From: an uncultured Dysgonomonas sp.
GTDB taxonomy: Bacteria > Bacteroidota > Bacteroidia > Bacteroidales > Dysgonomonadaceae
Assembly: GCF_934668725.1 (NCBI RefSeq)
Contig: NZ_CAKUOF010000018.1
Location: forward strand, 3,144-67,143
Length of the DNA stretch: 64,000 nt
Direction of reading: 5' to 3'
This document shows, in pieces, positions 1 through 8,406 of the stretch. Each line of letters starts with the position of its first letter. Within the stretch, counting starts at the first letter, position 1. The notes under the pieces are model-generated. The model saw only the letters and a list, made by a program, of their open reading frames with translations. It did no database searches and was not told where the DNA came from. The position numbers and the translations under genes were made by a program.

Positions 1-1
1 C

Positions 2-427
2 GATGCTATAACATCTAATGCAGGATGGGATACAAAAGTCCATCAGTCGCTGCTAAGTGATCTTATAGATGAGTTCAGGGCAATGGGAGTCCGTACATCT
101 ATATTTACGGGTACTGATCCCGAAATCATAGAGTATGCGGCTAAAACGGGAACAGATAGAATCGAATTGTATACCGAACCTTATGCAACTTTGTATCCGA
201 AGAATAAAGACGAAGCTATTGCTCCGTTTATAGAAGCCGCAAAGATTGCCAAAAAACTAGGCTTAGGAATAAATGCCGGGCACGACCTGAGCTTGGAGAA
301 TCTAAACTTCTTTTATAAAAATATTCCTTACATTGAAGAGGTGTCTATTGGTCATGCATTGATAAGTGATGCTCTCTATCTGGGATTAGAAAGAACAATT
401 GCTGCATATAAAAACTGTTTGAAATAG
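2..427 (+). CDS. pdxJ: Pyridoxine 5'-phosphate synthase PdxJ, C-terminal part (5' end outside window)
   Basis: The reading frame is open from base 2, upstream of the first ATG, so the gene starts outside the window; about 141 residues are visible. PdxJ condenses 1-deoxyxylulose 5-phosphate with 3-amino-2-oxopropyl phosphate to pyridoxine 5'-phosphate in the cytoplasm. The visible part carries the family's late landmarks: the segment GLGINAGHDLSLENL (compare LGLKVNAGHGLTYHN in E. coli) and the phosphate-binding EVSIGHALISDAL near the C-terminus. pdxA, which supplies the same vitamin B6 pathway, is also in this window at 31306. The TAG stop overlaps a small GGTC-GTA-GACC palindrome. Confidence 0.93.
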   Translation, partial: DAITSNAGWDTKVHQSLLSDLIDEFRAMGVRTSIFTGTDPEIIEYAAKTGTDRIELYTEPYATLYPKNKDEAIAPFIEAAKIAKKLGLGINAGHDLSLENLNFFYKNIPYIEEVSIGHALISDALYLGLERTIAAYKNCLK

Positions 428-437
428 GTCGTAGACC
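427..437. promoter_or_regulatory. Intergenic palindrome GGTC-GTA-GACC
   Basis: A perfect 4+4 bp inverted repeat begins on the last base of the pdxJ stop codon and lies 12 bp before the next start. It is one of several GGTC-N3-GACC elements in the gaps of this window. Function unknown: operator or small RNA hairpin. Confidence 0.4.
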
Positions 438-449
438 AATAAAAATAAA

Positions 450-1364
450 TTGCCAATGGCTATGGTAAAAGAAAAGACAATAAGTTTGGCGGGAACAATC
501 GCGTTTCACGTAATTCTATTGTTATGTTTACTATTCTATTATATTAAGCCTGTTAGTGATAACAGATATAGTCAGGAGATGGGCGGTGTACCCGTAATGT
601 TTGGAAATGTTGCTGATGCATCAGGTGATGATGAACCCTTCGGACGAGGAAACGGGCTGACTGAAGACATTGCAGAGCCTATAGAATCAGACCCGACTAT
701 GCCCAATAATTTAGGAGAATCAACTCCCGAGACCAAAGTGGAGCCTGTTCCCGTAAAAGCTCCTACGCCTAAGGTTACAGCTAAGGAAACCAAAGCACCA
801 ACAGCAACTCAGGATGTAGAGAAAACCATTGCTATAAATGAAGCAAAAAAAGCCGAAGCAGAGAAAAAGCGAAAAGAAGATGCTGCTGCAGAGGTAAAGC
901 GTAAGGCTCAGGCGGAAGCCGATAGGATAGCACAGGAAGAAGCTGCCCGAAAGAAAAATATAAATAGCCAAATGGCTGGTCTGTTTGGTAATGGATCGGG
1001 TAGCGGTAGCCGAGGTAATACACAAGGAACCGGAACCCAAGGTTCGCCTTCAGGAAATGGAAGTACTGGAAAAATCTCAGGAGTAGGAGGCTCAGGAACC
1101 TACGACTTGGGAGGAAGAGGAGTAGGTGCAGGAGGTTTGAAGCTTCCAGATTATCATGTGGACGATTACGGAACTGTGGTTGTTGATATAATTGTCGATC
1201 CAAAAGGAAACGTAATAGAAGCGAGTATTGGCAAAGGAACAAATACGACTAATGCCAGTTTAAGAAATGAATCATTACGAGCTGCCCGTCGTACTAAATT
1301 TGCCACAAGTTCTAATTTAAATAATCAAAAAGGTACAATTACTTATAAGTTTAACCTGAACTAA
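450..1364 (+). CDS. TonB-like energy transducer protein
   Basis: Predicted inner-membrane protein of the TonB/TolA type, which passes proton-motive force from an ExbB/ExbD-type motor to outer-membrane receptors. Visible layout in 304 residues: a short cytoplasmic N-terminus, one membrane segment (about residues 14-32), a Pro/Lys/Thr-rich stretch (about 80-115), a Lys/Glu/Ala-rich probable coiled coil (about 125-168), a Gly/Ser-rich linker (about 170-225) and a C-terminal TonB-fold domain (about 235-304; VVVDIIVDPKGNVIEASI is typical). The start could also be 456 or 462, which would put the membrane segment closer to the N-terminus. No exbB or exbD gene lies between it and pdxJ, so a motor partner would have to be elsewhere. 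Confidence 0.8.
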   Translation: MPMAMVKEKTISLAGTIAFHVILLLCLLFYYIKPVSDNRYSQEMGGVPVMFGNVADASGDDEPFGRGNGLTEDIAEPIESDPTMPNNLGESTPETKVEPVPVKAPTPKVTAKETKAPTATQDVEKTIAINEAKKAEAEKKRKEDAAAEVKRKAQAEADRIAQEEAARKKNINSQMAGLFGNGSGSGSRGNTQGTGTQGSPSGNGSTGKISGVGGSGTYDLGGRGVGAGGLKLPDYHVDDYGTVVVDIIVDPKGNVIEASIGKGTNTTNASLRNESLRAARRTKFATSSNLNNQKGTITYKFNLN

Positions 1365-1469
1365 GTTCACAGACCCTTTTTGTTGCTTATTCAAGTATAA
1401 CAATTATAGATTGTTGTAACTCTAAAAAAACACCCATAAATTTTATTCTTTACTTAATTAGAATTGAAT

Positions 1470-2012
1470 ATGAAAAAAGCATTGATTTTTTTAACAACAG
1501 GATTTGAGGAAATAGAAGCTTTGGCTACTGTAGATATATTGAGAAGAGGCGAAGTAGATGTAAAAACTGTGTCGTTGACTGACGAAAAAACAGTGGTTGG
1601 TAGTCATGCTATTCCTGTAGTTGCAGATGTATTATTCTCGGATGTAGATTTTACTGCTATTGATATGTTGATCTTACCGGGTGGTACAACTAAGATTAAT
1701 GATCACGAAGGATTAAAAAAGCAAGTAAAAGCATTTGTCGAGGCAGACAAAGATATAGCTGCAATTTGTGCAGCACCTATGGTTTTAGGAGGTTTAGGAT
1801 TGCTTAGAGGTAAATCTGCGACATGTTATCCCGGATTCGAAAAATATCTGGATGGAGCAAATCTGAAAACACAGGAGGCTGTAGTTATAGACGGTAAAGT
1901 AGTAACAGGTAGAGGTCCCGGACTGACTTTTGATTTTGCCCTTCAATTGCTGGAGATATTGGCAGGTAAAGAAAAGAGACAAGAGGTAGCTAAAGGTTTA
2001 TTATTAGCATAA
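1470..2012 (+). CDS. DJ-1/PfpI family protein
   Basis: A 180-residue single-domain cytoplasmic protein of the DJ-1/YajL group, implicated in oxidative or carbonyl stress defence; its exact reaction cannot be told from sequence. The nucleophile-elbow cysteine is C100 in AAICAAPM, and the acidic partner is E16 in FEEIEA, matching E18 and C106 of human DJ-1. The start is placed at the ATG at 1470; a TTG two codons earlier is in frame but less likely. A hairpin terminator follows at 2038. Confidence 0.9.
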   Translation: MKKALIFLTTGFEEIEALATVDILRRGEVDVKTVSLTDEKTVVGSHAIPVVADVLFSDVDFTAIDMLILPGGTTKINDHEGLKKQVKAFVEADKDIAAICAAPMVLGGLGLLRGKSATCYPGFEKYLDGANLKTQEAVVIDGKVVTGRGPGLTFDFALQLLEILAGKEKRQEVAKGLLLA

Positions 2013-2037
2013 TCAGATTGATATATAAATAAAAGAA

Positions 2038-2069
2038 GGCAGGGGTATTAAATTATCCCTGCCTCTTTA
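2038..2069 (+). terminator. Intrinsic terminator after the DJ-1 gene
   Basis: GGCAGGGGTA pairs with TATCCCTGCC (one G-T wobble) around a six-base loop and is followed by CTCTTTAA. It sits 26 bp after the stop codon. Confidence 0.7.
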
Positions 2070-2146
2070 ATATATTTGCATAATATTATTTTGGATATTA
2101 ATGAACTTTAAATCATTTCTGTAATCTTGGACAGAAATCAATATTG

Positions 2147-3214
2147 ATGATAAAACCACTGACGTCACTAAGGTTTGTTTTTGCCTTTATGGTTTTTATG
2201 AGCCATAATATTCTTTTCGACAAAGGAACAAATCCGTTTCTTCACCATCTCTTTTACGAGGGATGTGTGGGAGTTAGCTTCTTTTTTATCTTGAGTGGTT
2301 TTATTCTGACGCACGTCTACCAACAAGGTTTTAACGAAAATAAAATCAGTAAAGGAGCTTTCTATGTAGCACGTTTTGCACGTATATACCCTTTGCATAT
2401 TCTCACGATGTTGATTTGGGTGTATATGAGAAAGGATCACCCGTTGAACGAACCTTATATAACCAATTTTATTTCGAATATATTTCTAGTACAAAGCTTT
2501 TATCCTACCGATGAAATACGATTTAATACCGCAGCATGGAGCCTTTCGGACGAGATGTTTTTCTACCTCTTGTTTCCTCTGTTTATATCTTGGTTCGCAA
2601 CTATGAAGCGTAAGTTTGTTGTGGGTTTTACTTTAGCAGGGATTCTTGTATTTCTTCTATGTCCGATATTTAACGGGACTAAAAATCAAGAATGGTTTCT
2701 TTATAGTTATCCTCCCGTGCGGCTATTAGATTTTGTTTTAGGAATATTGTTTTATAATATATGCCAGTCGGTTAAGGTGGCAAATTTTAGAAGAAAGATT
2801 TCACCTACAGTAATGGAGATATCAGCAATCTTTTTATTTCTGGTTTTCTATATAGTAGCTTACTTTATACCCGAAGTTTATCGCTATTCTATGTGGTACT
2901 GGCTGCCTGTAGGAGTATTTATATCTGTATTTTATTTTCAGGCAGGCAGTATTTCTAAATTCCTGTCGAATGATACATTTATCTGGTTGGGCGAGATTAG
3001 TTTCGCTTTCTACATGTTTCATGCGATAGTTCTTTGGTATATAAGAAGAACTTTCATTTTGTTGGATATGGATGTCGATAAACCTGTTATTTTTGTTTTG
3101 GGGCTTACCTTGACTATTGTAGTCTCCGGCTTGTCTTTCAAATATTTTGAAACTCCGGCAAATAAATGGGTGAAAGAAAAGCTGAGTAAGCGTCTTTTAG
3201 TAAAGAATACCTAG
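2147..3214 (+). CDS. Acyltransferase 3 family membrane protein (OafA/NodX type)
   Basis: A 355-residue polytopic membrane protein with about ten hydrophobic segments. The family moves acyl groups, often acetyl, onto cell-surface sugars such as O-antigen or exopolysaccharide. The N-terminal active-site signature is visible as R9 and H20 (R-x10-H), followed by the family pattern GVSFFFILSGFILTHVY. The gene stands alone, with no glycan synthesis genes next to it, so the acceptor is unknown. The start is taken as the ATG at 2147; a TTG one codon upstream is in frame. It converges on the corA-like gene with a gap of only 10 bp. Confidence 0.88.
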   Translation: MIKPLTSLRFVFAFMVFMSHNILFDKGTNPFLHHLFYEGCVGVSFFFILSGFILTHVYQQGFNENKISKGAFYVARFARIYPLHILTMLIWVYMRKDHPLNEPYITNFISNIFLVQSFYPTDEIRFNTAAWSLSDEMFFYLLFPLFISWFATMKRKFVVGFTLAGILVFLLCPIFNGTKNQEWFLYSYPPVRLLDFVLGILFYNICQSVKVANFRRKISPTVMEISAIFLFLVFYIVAYFIPEVYRYSMWYWLPVGVFISVFYFQAGSISKFLSNDTFIWLGEISFAFYMFHAIVLWYIRRTFILLDMDVDKPVIFVLGLTLTIVVSGLSFKYFETPANKWVKEKLSKRLLVKNT

Positions 3215-3224
3215 AGTTAGTTTA

Positions 3225-4304
3225 CTATAGCCACTTTTTCTTCTTCAAAAAGAGAAGGGCTAATATAACAATTAGCGTCATAATTCCCCACGCAACAATA
3301 TAACCGTATTTCCATTTCAACTCGGGCATATATTCAAAATTCATCCCCCATACCCCCACCATAAAAGTCAAAGGTATAAAGATTGTAGATACGACGGTGA
3401 GCTTCGTGATAACATTATTCATCTTTAGGTTATTGTTGTTGAAGTATAAATTGCCTAATGATGTGATGGATTCATGGAATATATCAAGGTCATCAGAAGC
3501 CGTTCTTAATCGGTCGTCGTAATCATTAAAATATATTTTATTCTCTGACTTTATTAGTTGGTTGTCATTATGTAATATATTCGAATACTCTTCACGCATA
3601 GATGTAACGGCACGCTTCAATAGCGAATAATCTTTTTTTCGGGTGCGTATAAATTTCATTATATCAATACCCTTAGTGTCATTATCAATGAGTTTATCCT
3701 CCAAGTCATCTATTTTTGTAGCTAATTTTAAAACGGTATCATTGTATAGAGATTGTACACAATTGAGTAATATATATAATAAATAATCCGCTCCTTTTTC
3801 ACGTATTTGTACTTTCGAATTTTTAATAGCCTCCTGTACATCTGTAAATATAGGACTGGCATTTTCCTGAAGGCTTATAACATAATTATCTCCTAATATA
3901 AAAGCAATATGATCCAGATCCAACTCCTGAGATCCATCAATAAAACACCCCGACATTAATATAAAAGTATTATGTTCGTATGTAATAACTTTGGTTACGT
4001 TACGCCACGACAGTAAATCTTTTACGTCAAATCGTGGTATGCCGAATGACTTACAGATATTATATATAATTTCGGCGTCGGCTATCCCCACTATTTTAAA
4101 CCAGTTTATGCAGTCGTCCTTTATCAAATCTTTTATTTTATCAGAAGGAGGAATGGATTTTGTAGAAACTTGTTTTGTGTTATATTGCACCAACTCTATA
4201 GATGTCGGAATCTGTATATCTCCCAAATAAGTAAGATTTTCAAGCAGGTGGGCATTCTTTATATGTTTCCGGCTATGAGTTCTGGTAGAGTTCCGTTTTG
4301 CCAT
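3225..4304 (-). CDS. corA: CorA-family magnesium/divalent cation transporter
   Basis: A 359-residue protein with a large N-terminal cytoplasmic domain, a long helical stalk (about residues 180-300) and two C-terminal membrane helices. The selectivity-loop signature GMN is at residues 320-322 between the two helices, and the basic C-terminal tail KKKKWL is typical. It should form a pentamer that imports Mg2+ (possibly Co2+ or Ni2+). The ATG is at 4304. The N-terminal 25 residues are basic and Ser/Thr-rich and look like an unstructured leader. Confidence 0.92.
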   Translation of the reverse strand: MAKRNSTRTHSRKHIKNAHLLENLTYLGDIQIPTSIELVQYNTKQVSTKSIPPSDKIKDLIKDDCINWFKIVGIADAEIIYNICKSFGIPRFDVKDLLSWRNVTKVITYEHNTFILMSGCFIDGSQELDLDHIAFILGDNYVISLQENASPIFTDVQEAIKNSKVQIREKGADYLLYILLNCVQSLYNDTVLKLATKIDDLEDKLIDNDTKGIDIMKFIRTRKKDYSLLKRAVTSMREEYSNILHNDNQLIKSENKIYFNDYDDRLRTASDDLDIFHESITSLGNLYFNNNNLKMNNVITKLTVVSTIFIPLTFMVGVWGMNFEYMPELKWKYGYIVAWGIMTLIVILALLFLKKKKWL

Positions 4305-4386
4305 AATATTGTGTATGTTGATTAAGTCGTTTTACTATTGGATATTTATAAATGACATTGATTATTATACTTGGATAGAGAATGAA

Positions 4387-4401
4387 AAGGAACGAGACCT
4401 T
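4387..4401. promoter_or_regulatory. Degenerate copy of the AAGG...GAGACCTT element
   Basis: AAGGAACGAGACCTT matches the copy in front of lysS (AAGGTTTGAGACCTT) at 12 of 15 positions. It lies in the gap between divergent corA and the phosphoethanolamine-transferase-like gene. Role unknown. Confidence 0.25.
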
Positions 4402-4579
4402 AACTAGATCAAAAATAAGAAAAAATGCTATATTTGCCACTCCTATTATGATTAAGTGTGTCGAAATATTTATTCCATAGTTAATACCATCATAGAAGGT
4501 TATTATTTATGTATTTATCCGAATAGCGAATCGATATATAGCATAATGCATACTAAAATTAAATACTGAGTGACTGTTG

Positions 4580-6217
4580 ATGAATAATTCTTTTGTGAAT
4601 GCCTTGTACGGAAAGAAGTTACAGATCTTCTTTCTCTTTTATATGATTATGTTTCTTCCTCTTCTGAGTCCTTTGGCTCAGAATCTTTCCTATAAAAATG
4701 TTTCGATCATAATAATAATTAACTCGATACTTTTTATTTCCATAGGTATTTTATTATTGTTCTGTAAATCGAGAACTCAAAAGCTAGTCTTTTCCGGTCT
4801 ATTTATTATATCCTATCTGCCTAATACAATATATACCAGTTATTTGTTGTTTGCTCATGTCTTACTTCAAAAAGACAGTGTTATTAGTTTGTTTGAAACC
4901 AATCCGGAGGAAAGCAAAGAATTCTTGGTACATTACTTCAATCCGTGGATTATAGTTGGATGTGTAGTATATATACTCTTATGCTTCCTGATTATTTGGA
5001 AGATGAGAGTGGGTAAGCCTTTAAGGATAAAAGAACATAAGGTAGCTTTTTTTTCGGCTTTAGTTTCTTTAATACTGGTTGTATCGCTTCCCCCTTTATC
5101 AAGGTCTGTGTATTTTGTTAATTTCTATAAGTTATTCGTCAATTATAAAATAAGACTGAATAAAGAAGAATGTGCCATTCTGGAACGTCAATCTCAGCCT
5201 TATAATGTAGTAGATACGCATCAGGATACAGTGCCCAAAACCATCGTGGTGGTGATTGGAGAATCCTTGACACGGCAGCACATGTCTTTGTATGGATATC
5301 CAAGAAATACAAATCCTAAATTATCCGGGTTAGGAGATAGTTTATTGGTGTATACGGATGTAATCTCGCCTCAAGTACATACCATTCCTGTATTACGTTC
5401 GGTATTAACATTGGCAGACAGAGATACCCCGGATCATATTACGGAGAAACCCTCTATGTTCGAACTGTTCAATAGAGCCGGTTATGAAACTTATTTTATA
5501 AGTAATCAACCTTTTGGAGGAAACTTTAAAACGAGTTATGATGTGTTATTGAATTTATCGAAGAACTTATCGAATCTGTCTCCCGAAAAGTTAGCAGACG
5601 AAATAATTTTTCCCGCTTTTAAAAATATTCTTGCTCAAGATAAGACGAAGAATAAATTTATTTTAATACATCTCATAGGCAATCATATGGCATATGAGTT
5701 TAGATATACGCCCACGTATAATGTTTTTAATAATGAGAAGGATCATGTGATTAAAGAGACGGAGTTTCGCGATAAAAAAGCAATACGTACTATTGATAAA
5801 TACGATAACTCTGTTTTGTACAATGATTTTGTAATTTCACAATTAATACGCATTCTACGGGAACAGTCGGATGAAAACACAGCTTTGGTGTATTTTTCAG
5901 ATCATGGGGAAGAGGTGTATGAAACTAGAGAGTTTGCAGGACATGCCTATGAAAAAGTATCTACTTCAATGTGTGAAGTTCCTTTTCTGGTGTGGATGTC
6001 TCCTCGGTTTAAAACGCAGCGTCATGATCTGGTTTTTGATACAAAACGAAGTTACTCAACGTCCGATTTTTTATTTAGTTTATCAGATTTGGCAGGATTG
6101 CAATATTCGGATTATAACGATAAAAGAAGTATTTTTTCTGTAGAATTTGAGCCTAAAGAACGTTATATAGGTGAACTTACCTATGATGAGGTGAAGGCGA
6201 GAAGTAATAAAAAGTAG
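4580..6217 (+). CDS. Phosphoethanolamine transferase-like membrane sulfatase-fold enzyme
   Basis: A 545-residue protein with about five N-terminal membrane helices (residues 1-195) and a periplasmic alkaline-phosphatase/sulfatase-fold domain (about 215-535). The family (EptA/CptA type) transfers phosphoethanolamine from phosphatidylethanolamine to lipid A or core sugars through a phospho-threonine intermediate. Visible landmarks are VVVIGESLTRQHMSLYGYPR (metal ligand Glu and the following motif), T268 in SPQVHTIPVL as likely catalytic threonine, YFSDHGEEVYE and GHAYEK as metal-binding loops. The start is the ATG at 4580, one codon inside a TTG. The acceptor (lipid A or other surface lipid) is inferred, not shown. 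Confidence 0.85.
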   Translation: MNNSFVNALYGKKLQIFFLFYMIMFLPLLSPLAQNLSYKNVSIIIIINSILFISIGILLLFCKSRTQKLVFSGLFIISYLPNTIYTSYLLFAHVLLQKDSVISLFETNPEESKEFLVHYFNPWIIVGCVVYILLCFLIIWKMRVGKPLRIKEHKVAFFSALVSLILVVSLPPLSRSVYFVNFYKLFVNYKIRLNKEECAILERQSQPYNVVDTHQDTVPKTIVVVIGESLTRQHMSLYGYPRNTNPKLSGLGDSLLVYTDVISPQVHTIPVLRSVLTLADRDTPDHITEKPSMFELFNRAGYETYFISNQPFGGNFKTSYDVLLNLSKNLSNLSPEKLADEIIFPAFKNILAQDKTKNKFILIHLIGNHMAYEFRYTPTYNVFNNEKDHVIKETEFRDKKAIRTIDKYDNSVLYNDFVISQLIRILREQSDENTALVYFSDHGEEVYETREFAGHAYEKVSTSMCEVPFLVWMSPRFKTQRHDLVFDTKRSYSTSDFLFSLSDLAGLQYSDYNDKRSIFSVEFEPKERYIGELTYDEVKARSNKK

Positions 6218-6236
6218 TAACCCGGAAGGTTACTAC
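6214..6236. terminator. Hairpin between convergent genes
   Basis: GTAGTAACC and GGTTACTAC form a perfect 9-bp stem around CGGAA. It overlaps the stop of the plus-strand gene and lies 11 bp from the stop of the minus-strand MATE gene. No clear T-run follows on either strand, so termination efficiency is uncertain. Confidence 0.5.
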
Positions 6237-6247
6237 TCCTTACAAAA

Positions 6248-7636
6248 TTATGGGTTATAGGTTAGAGCATCAGCTTCTTTCTTCAGTGCTCTTACTTGAA
6301 ATGTAAATAATACAAAAGTTACGATTACCGCCAGAGCATCAGCTACGGGCATAGATAACCATATCCCCTTTAATCCGATATGCTGTGGCAGTATATACAA
6401 AGCCGGAACCAGGAATAATACCTGACGAGTAAGACTTAAAAAGATCGACTTCCCTGCTTTACCGATACATTGGAAAAAGTTGGTAACAACAATCTGGAAG
6501 CCAGCAAGCGGGAAGCAAATAACGATCAGGCGTAGTGCTGTCGCCGATTTCTTAGCAAGTTCGGGACCGGCACCAAACAAGCTGACAAATAACTGAGGAA
6601 AGAAGAAACCCAGAATAAAACCTAAAGTTGTGATTATAGTTCCTACTTTGATCGTATATACAAGTGCTTCTTTTACCCTTTCATAATTTTTTGCCCCATA
6701 ATTATAGCCTACAATAGGTTGCATACCCTGTGTCAACCCCAATACAATCATAACGATGAGCATCAATAAGGTATTTGCAATAGTATATGCGGCAACAGAC
6801 ATGTCACTCGAATGTGAACTTGTTCCACCATATAATTTAAGTTGGGCAATAATGAAGAAGACAACTACAGATGCTGTGAGCTGTATAAGAAACGGAGACA
6901 TCCCGATTGATGTTATAGACCAAACAATCTTCTTATTCAGTCTAATGTTTTTCCATCTGAGTTTTATATAACTATTAGGGTTGGTAAAATGCTGCATAAC
7001 AAAAGCAAAGCCGATAACCATTGCTATAAAAGTAGCTGCCGCCGCACCTTTCATACCCCATCCTAAGTAATGTATAAAAATAGGGGCTAGTATAATATTA
7101 GCTACTACACTGATAAGCATGGTTATCATCGCTTTTTTAGGATAACCCGATGCTCTCATCATATTATTAAAATTGAAGCATAAGGATAGGAAAAGGTTAC
7201 CCGGAAGAAAAATGACAAGAAAATCCCTAGCATAAGGATAAGTGTCGGGGCTTGCTCCGGCATACAGAAGTACAGGCTTTAAGAATAGAAGCAGTAAGCC
7301 TATGACCAGGCCGCTGATAATAATTGTCATAAGGAACGAAGTCCCTGCTATCCGTTCGGCAGTATCCTTATCTTTTTTTCCGAGGTAGATAGAAATACGG
7401 CTTGCCGAACCGGCTCCAACAAGCATGCCTACAGCGGCTGTAATATTCATAATGGGAAGCACAAGACCTAAGCCGGCTAAGGCATCATCTCCAACCCAGT
7501 GCCCGATGAAAACACGGTCGATTACATTATAAAGTGAGTTAACTAATGTTCCTACAATAGCAGGTAGCGCATATTGCCAGAGAAGTTTAGCAATGTTTTT
7601 GTTTTCTAGTTCGTCAACATTTGCAACTTGTTGCAT
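6248..7636 (-). CDS. MATE family multidrug/solute efflux protein
   Basis: A 462-residue membrane protein with twelve predicted helices arranged as two MatE halves. It begins LLWQYALPAIVGTLVNSLYN and continues VIDRVFIGHWVGDDALAG, a very typical MATE N-terminus, and the second half begins near GLTQGMQPIVGYNYGA. Members are Na+- or H+-coupled exporters of cationic drugs or metabolites; the substrate here is unknown. The gene is monocistronic and preceded by a 770-bp gap. Confidence 0.93.
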   Translation of the reverse strand: MQQVANVDELENKNIAKLLWQYALPAIVGTLVNSLYNVIDRVFIGHWVGDDALAGLGLVLPIMNITAAVGMLVGAGSASRISIYLGKKDKDTAERIAGTSFLMTIIISGLVIGLLLLFLKPVLLYAGASPDTYPYARDFLVIFLPGNLFLSLCFNFNNMMRASGYPKKAMITMLISVVANIILAPIFIHYLGWGMKGAAAATFIAMVIGFAFVMQHFTNPNSYIKLRWKNIRLNKKIVWSITSIGMSPFLIQLTASVVVFFIIAQLKLYGGTSSHSSDMSVAAYTIANTLLMLIVMIVLGLTQGMQPIVGYNYGAKNYERVKEALVYTIKVGTIITTLGFILGFFFPQLFVSLFGAGPELAKKSATALRLIVICFPLAGFQIVVTNFFQCIGKAGKSIFLSLTRQVLFLVPALYILPQHIGLKGIWLSMPVADALAVIVTFVLFTFQVRALKKEADALTYNP

Positions 7637-7757
7637 TTTTTTAGAATTTAAGAATGAAGAGCAATGGAATACGTAAGATTGGCAATAAAGATAACTGCTC
7701 CATATTATCTTTAATAATCTGATAATTTAATGAAACCCAGAAGGAGACAATAGTAAT

Positions 7758-7884
7758 AAAAGGTATACAATAAAGTGACAAAGGTAACCACAGCCAGAAT
7801 ACAAAGTGTATACTTATGTCATTTTCGCTTTGTGTTGATAATCAGTGTTTATTGAAGAAAAAGGTGACAAAAGTGACAAAAGTG
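7758..7884 (+). repeat. GTGACAAAA-type repeat tracts, copy 1
   Basis: The tract at 7858-7884 is (GTGACAAAA)2-GTG preceded by AAAAAG, and 27 bases are identical to 40990-41016. A looser tract about 90 bp before it (7758-7795) contains GTGACAAAGGTAACC. In both places the repeats lie upstream of a minus-strand gene. The 9-base period reads Val-Thr-Lys on the plus strand, so a decayed gene tail is also possible. Confidence 0.55.
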
Positions 7885-8357
7885 TACACATTTCCGGTAT
7901 TTTTTTATTTATCCTTTTATGTCTTTTTCTGAGAGGTTGTTTCATCTGATATAGATAAAATAAACCTACTTTATTCCCCTGCTAAAGAGGAAAGAATATC
8001 TCTTTCTATTTGATGTTTGTTATTTTCAGATAAAGCAGCACAAAGTTATATAATTATCCTCTAAAACTTCAATTTTTTTGAAATACGTCGCCTTTTTAAT
8101 AAATAAATTGTAAGCTAAACTTCAGCTTGGTCAATAATATGATTGCGCAGGGTTAACCAATGATAAATAAAGATAAATAATAGTAAAATTGGACTTTTTG
8201 AAGATAATAGTAGCTTTCCGTGGTAGGTTATTCTGAATAGGTGATATATATTTGAAAACGAAAAACTATCTGTAAATAAGAAGTAACAGAAGGTATTTAA
8301 TATTATATTCTATGTATTGACTATTAATAGTAGTCGTATTGGGATAGACAATTAAAT

Positions 8358-8370
8358 AGGTCTGAGACTT
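8358..8370. promoter_or_regulatory. Palindrome-like AGGTCTGAGACTT element
   Basis: Near-palindromic relative of the GGTC-N3-GACC elements (final half GACTT instead of GACCT). It ends 36 bp before the ATG at 8407, a spacing like that of the copies before pdxA and ftsY. Confidence 0.35.
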
Positions 8371-8406
8371 TTACTATTTTAATTGGAAACCTTAAAACGA
8401 TACTAA

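Larger units (their letters stand above)
7637..8406. other. 770-bp gap between divergent MATE and outer-membrane protein genes
   Basis: No credible coding sequence is present. The gap is AT-rich and holds two tracts of GTGACAAAA-type repeats (7758-7795 and 7858-7884), and a degenerate GGTC...GAC palindrome at 8358. Both flanking genes must start transcription here. I could not place promoters with confidence. Confidence 0.6.

Noticed and set aside
572..1242. Overlapping minus-strand open frames of 73-136 codons across the TonB-like gene
   Set aside because: They mirror the repetitive Lys/Glu/Ala and Gly-rich coding region and have no family resemblance.
7858..7884. Possible CRISPR array in the GTGACAAAA tract
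   Set aside because: The unit is nine bases without spacers, and no cas gene is present.
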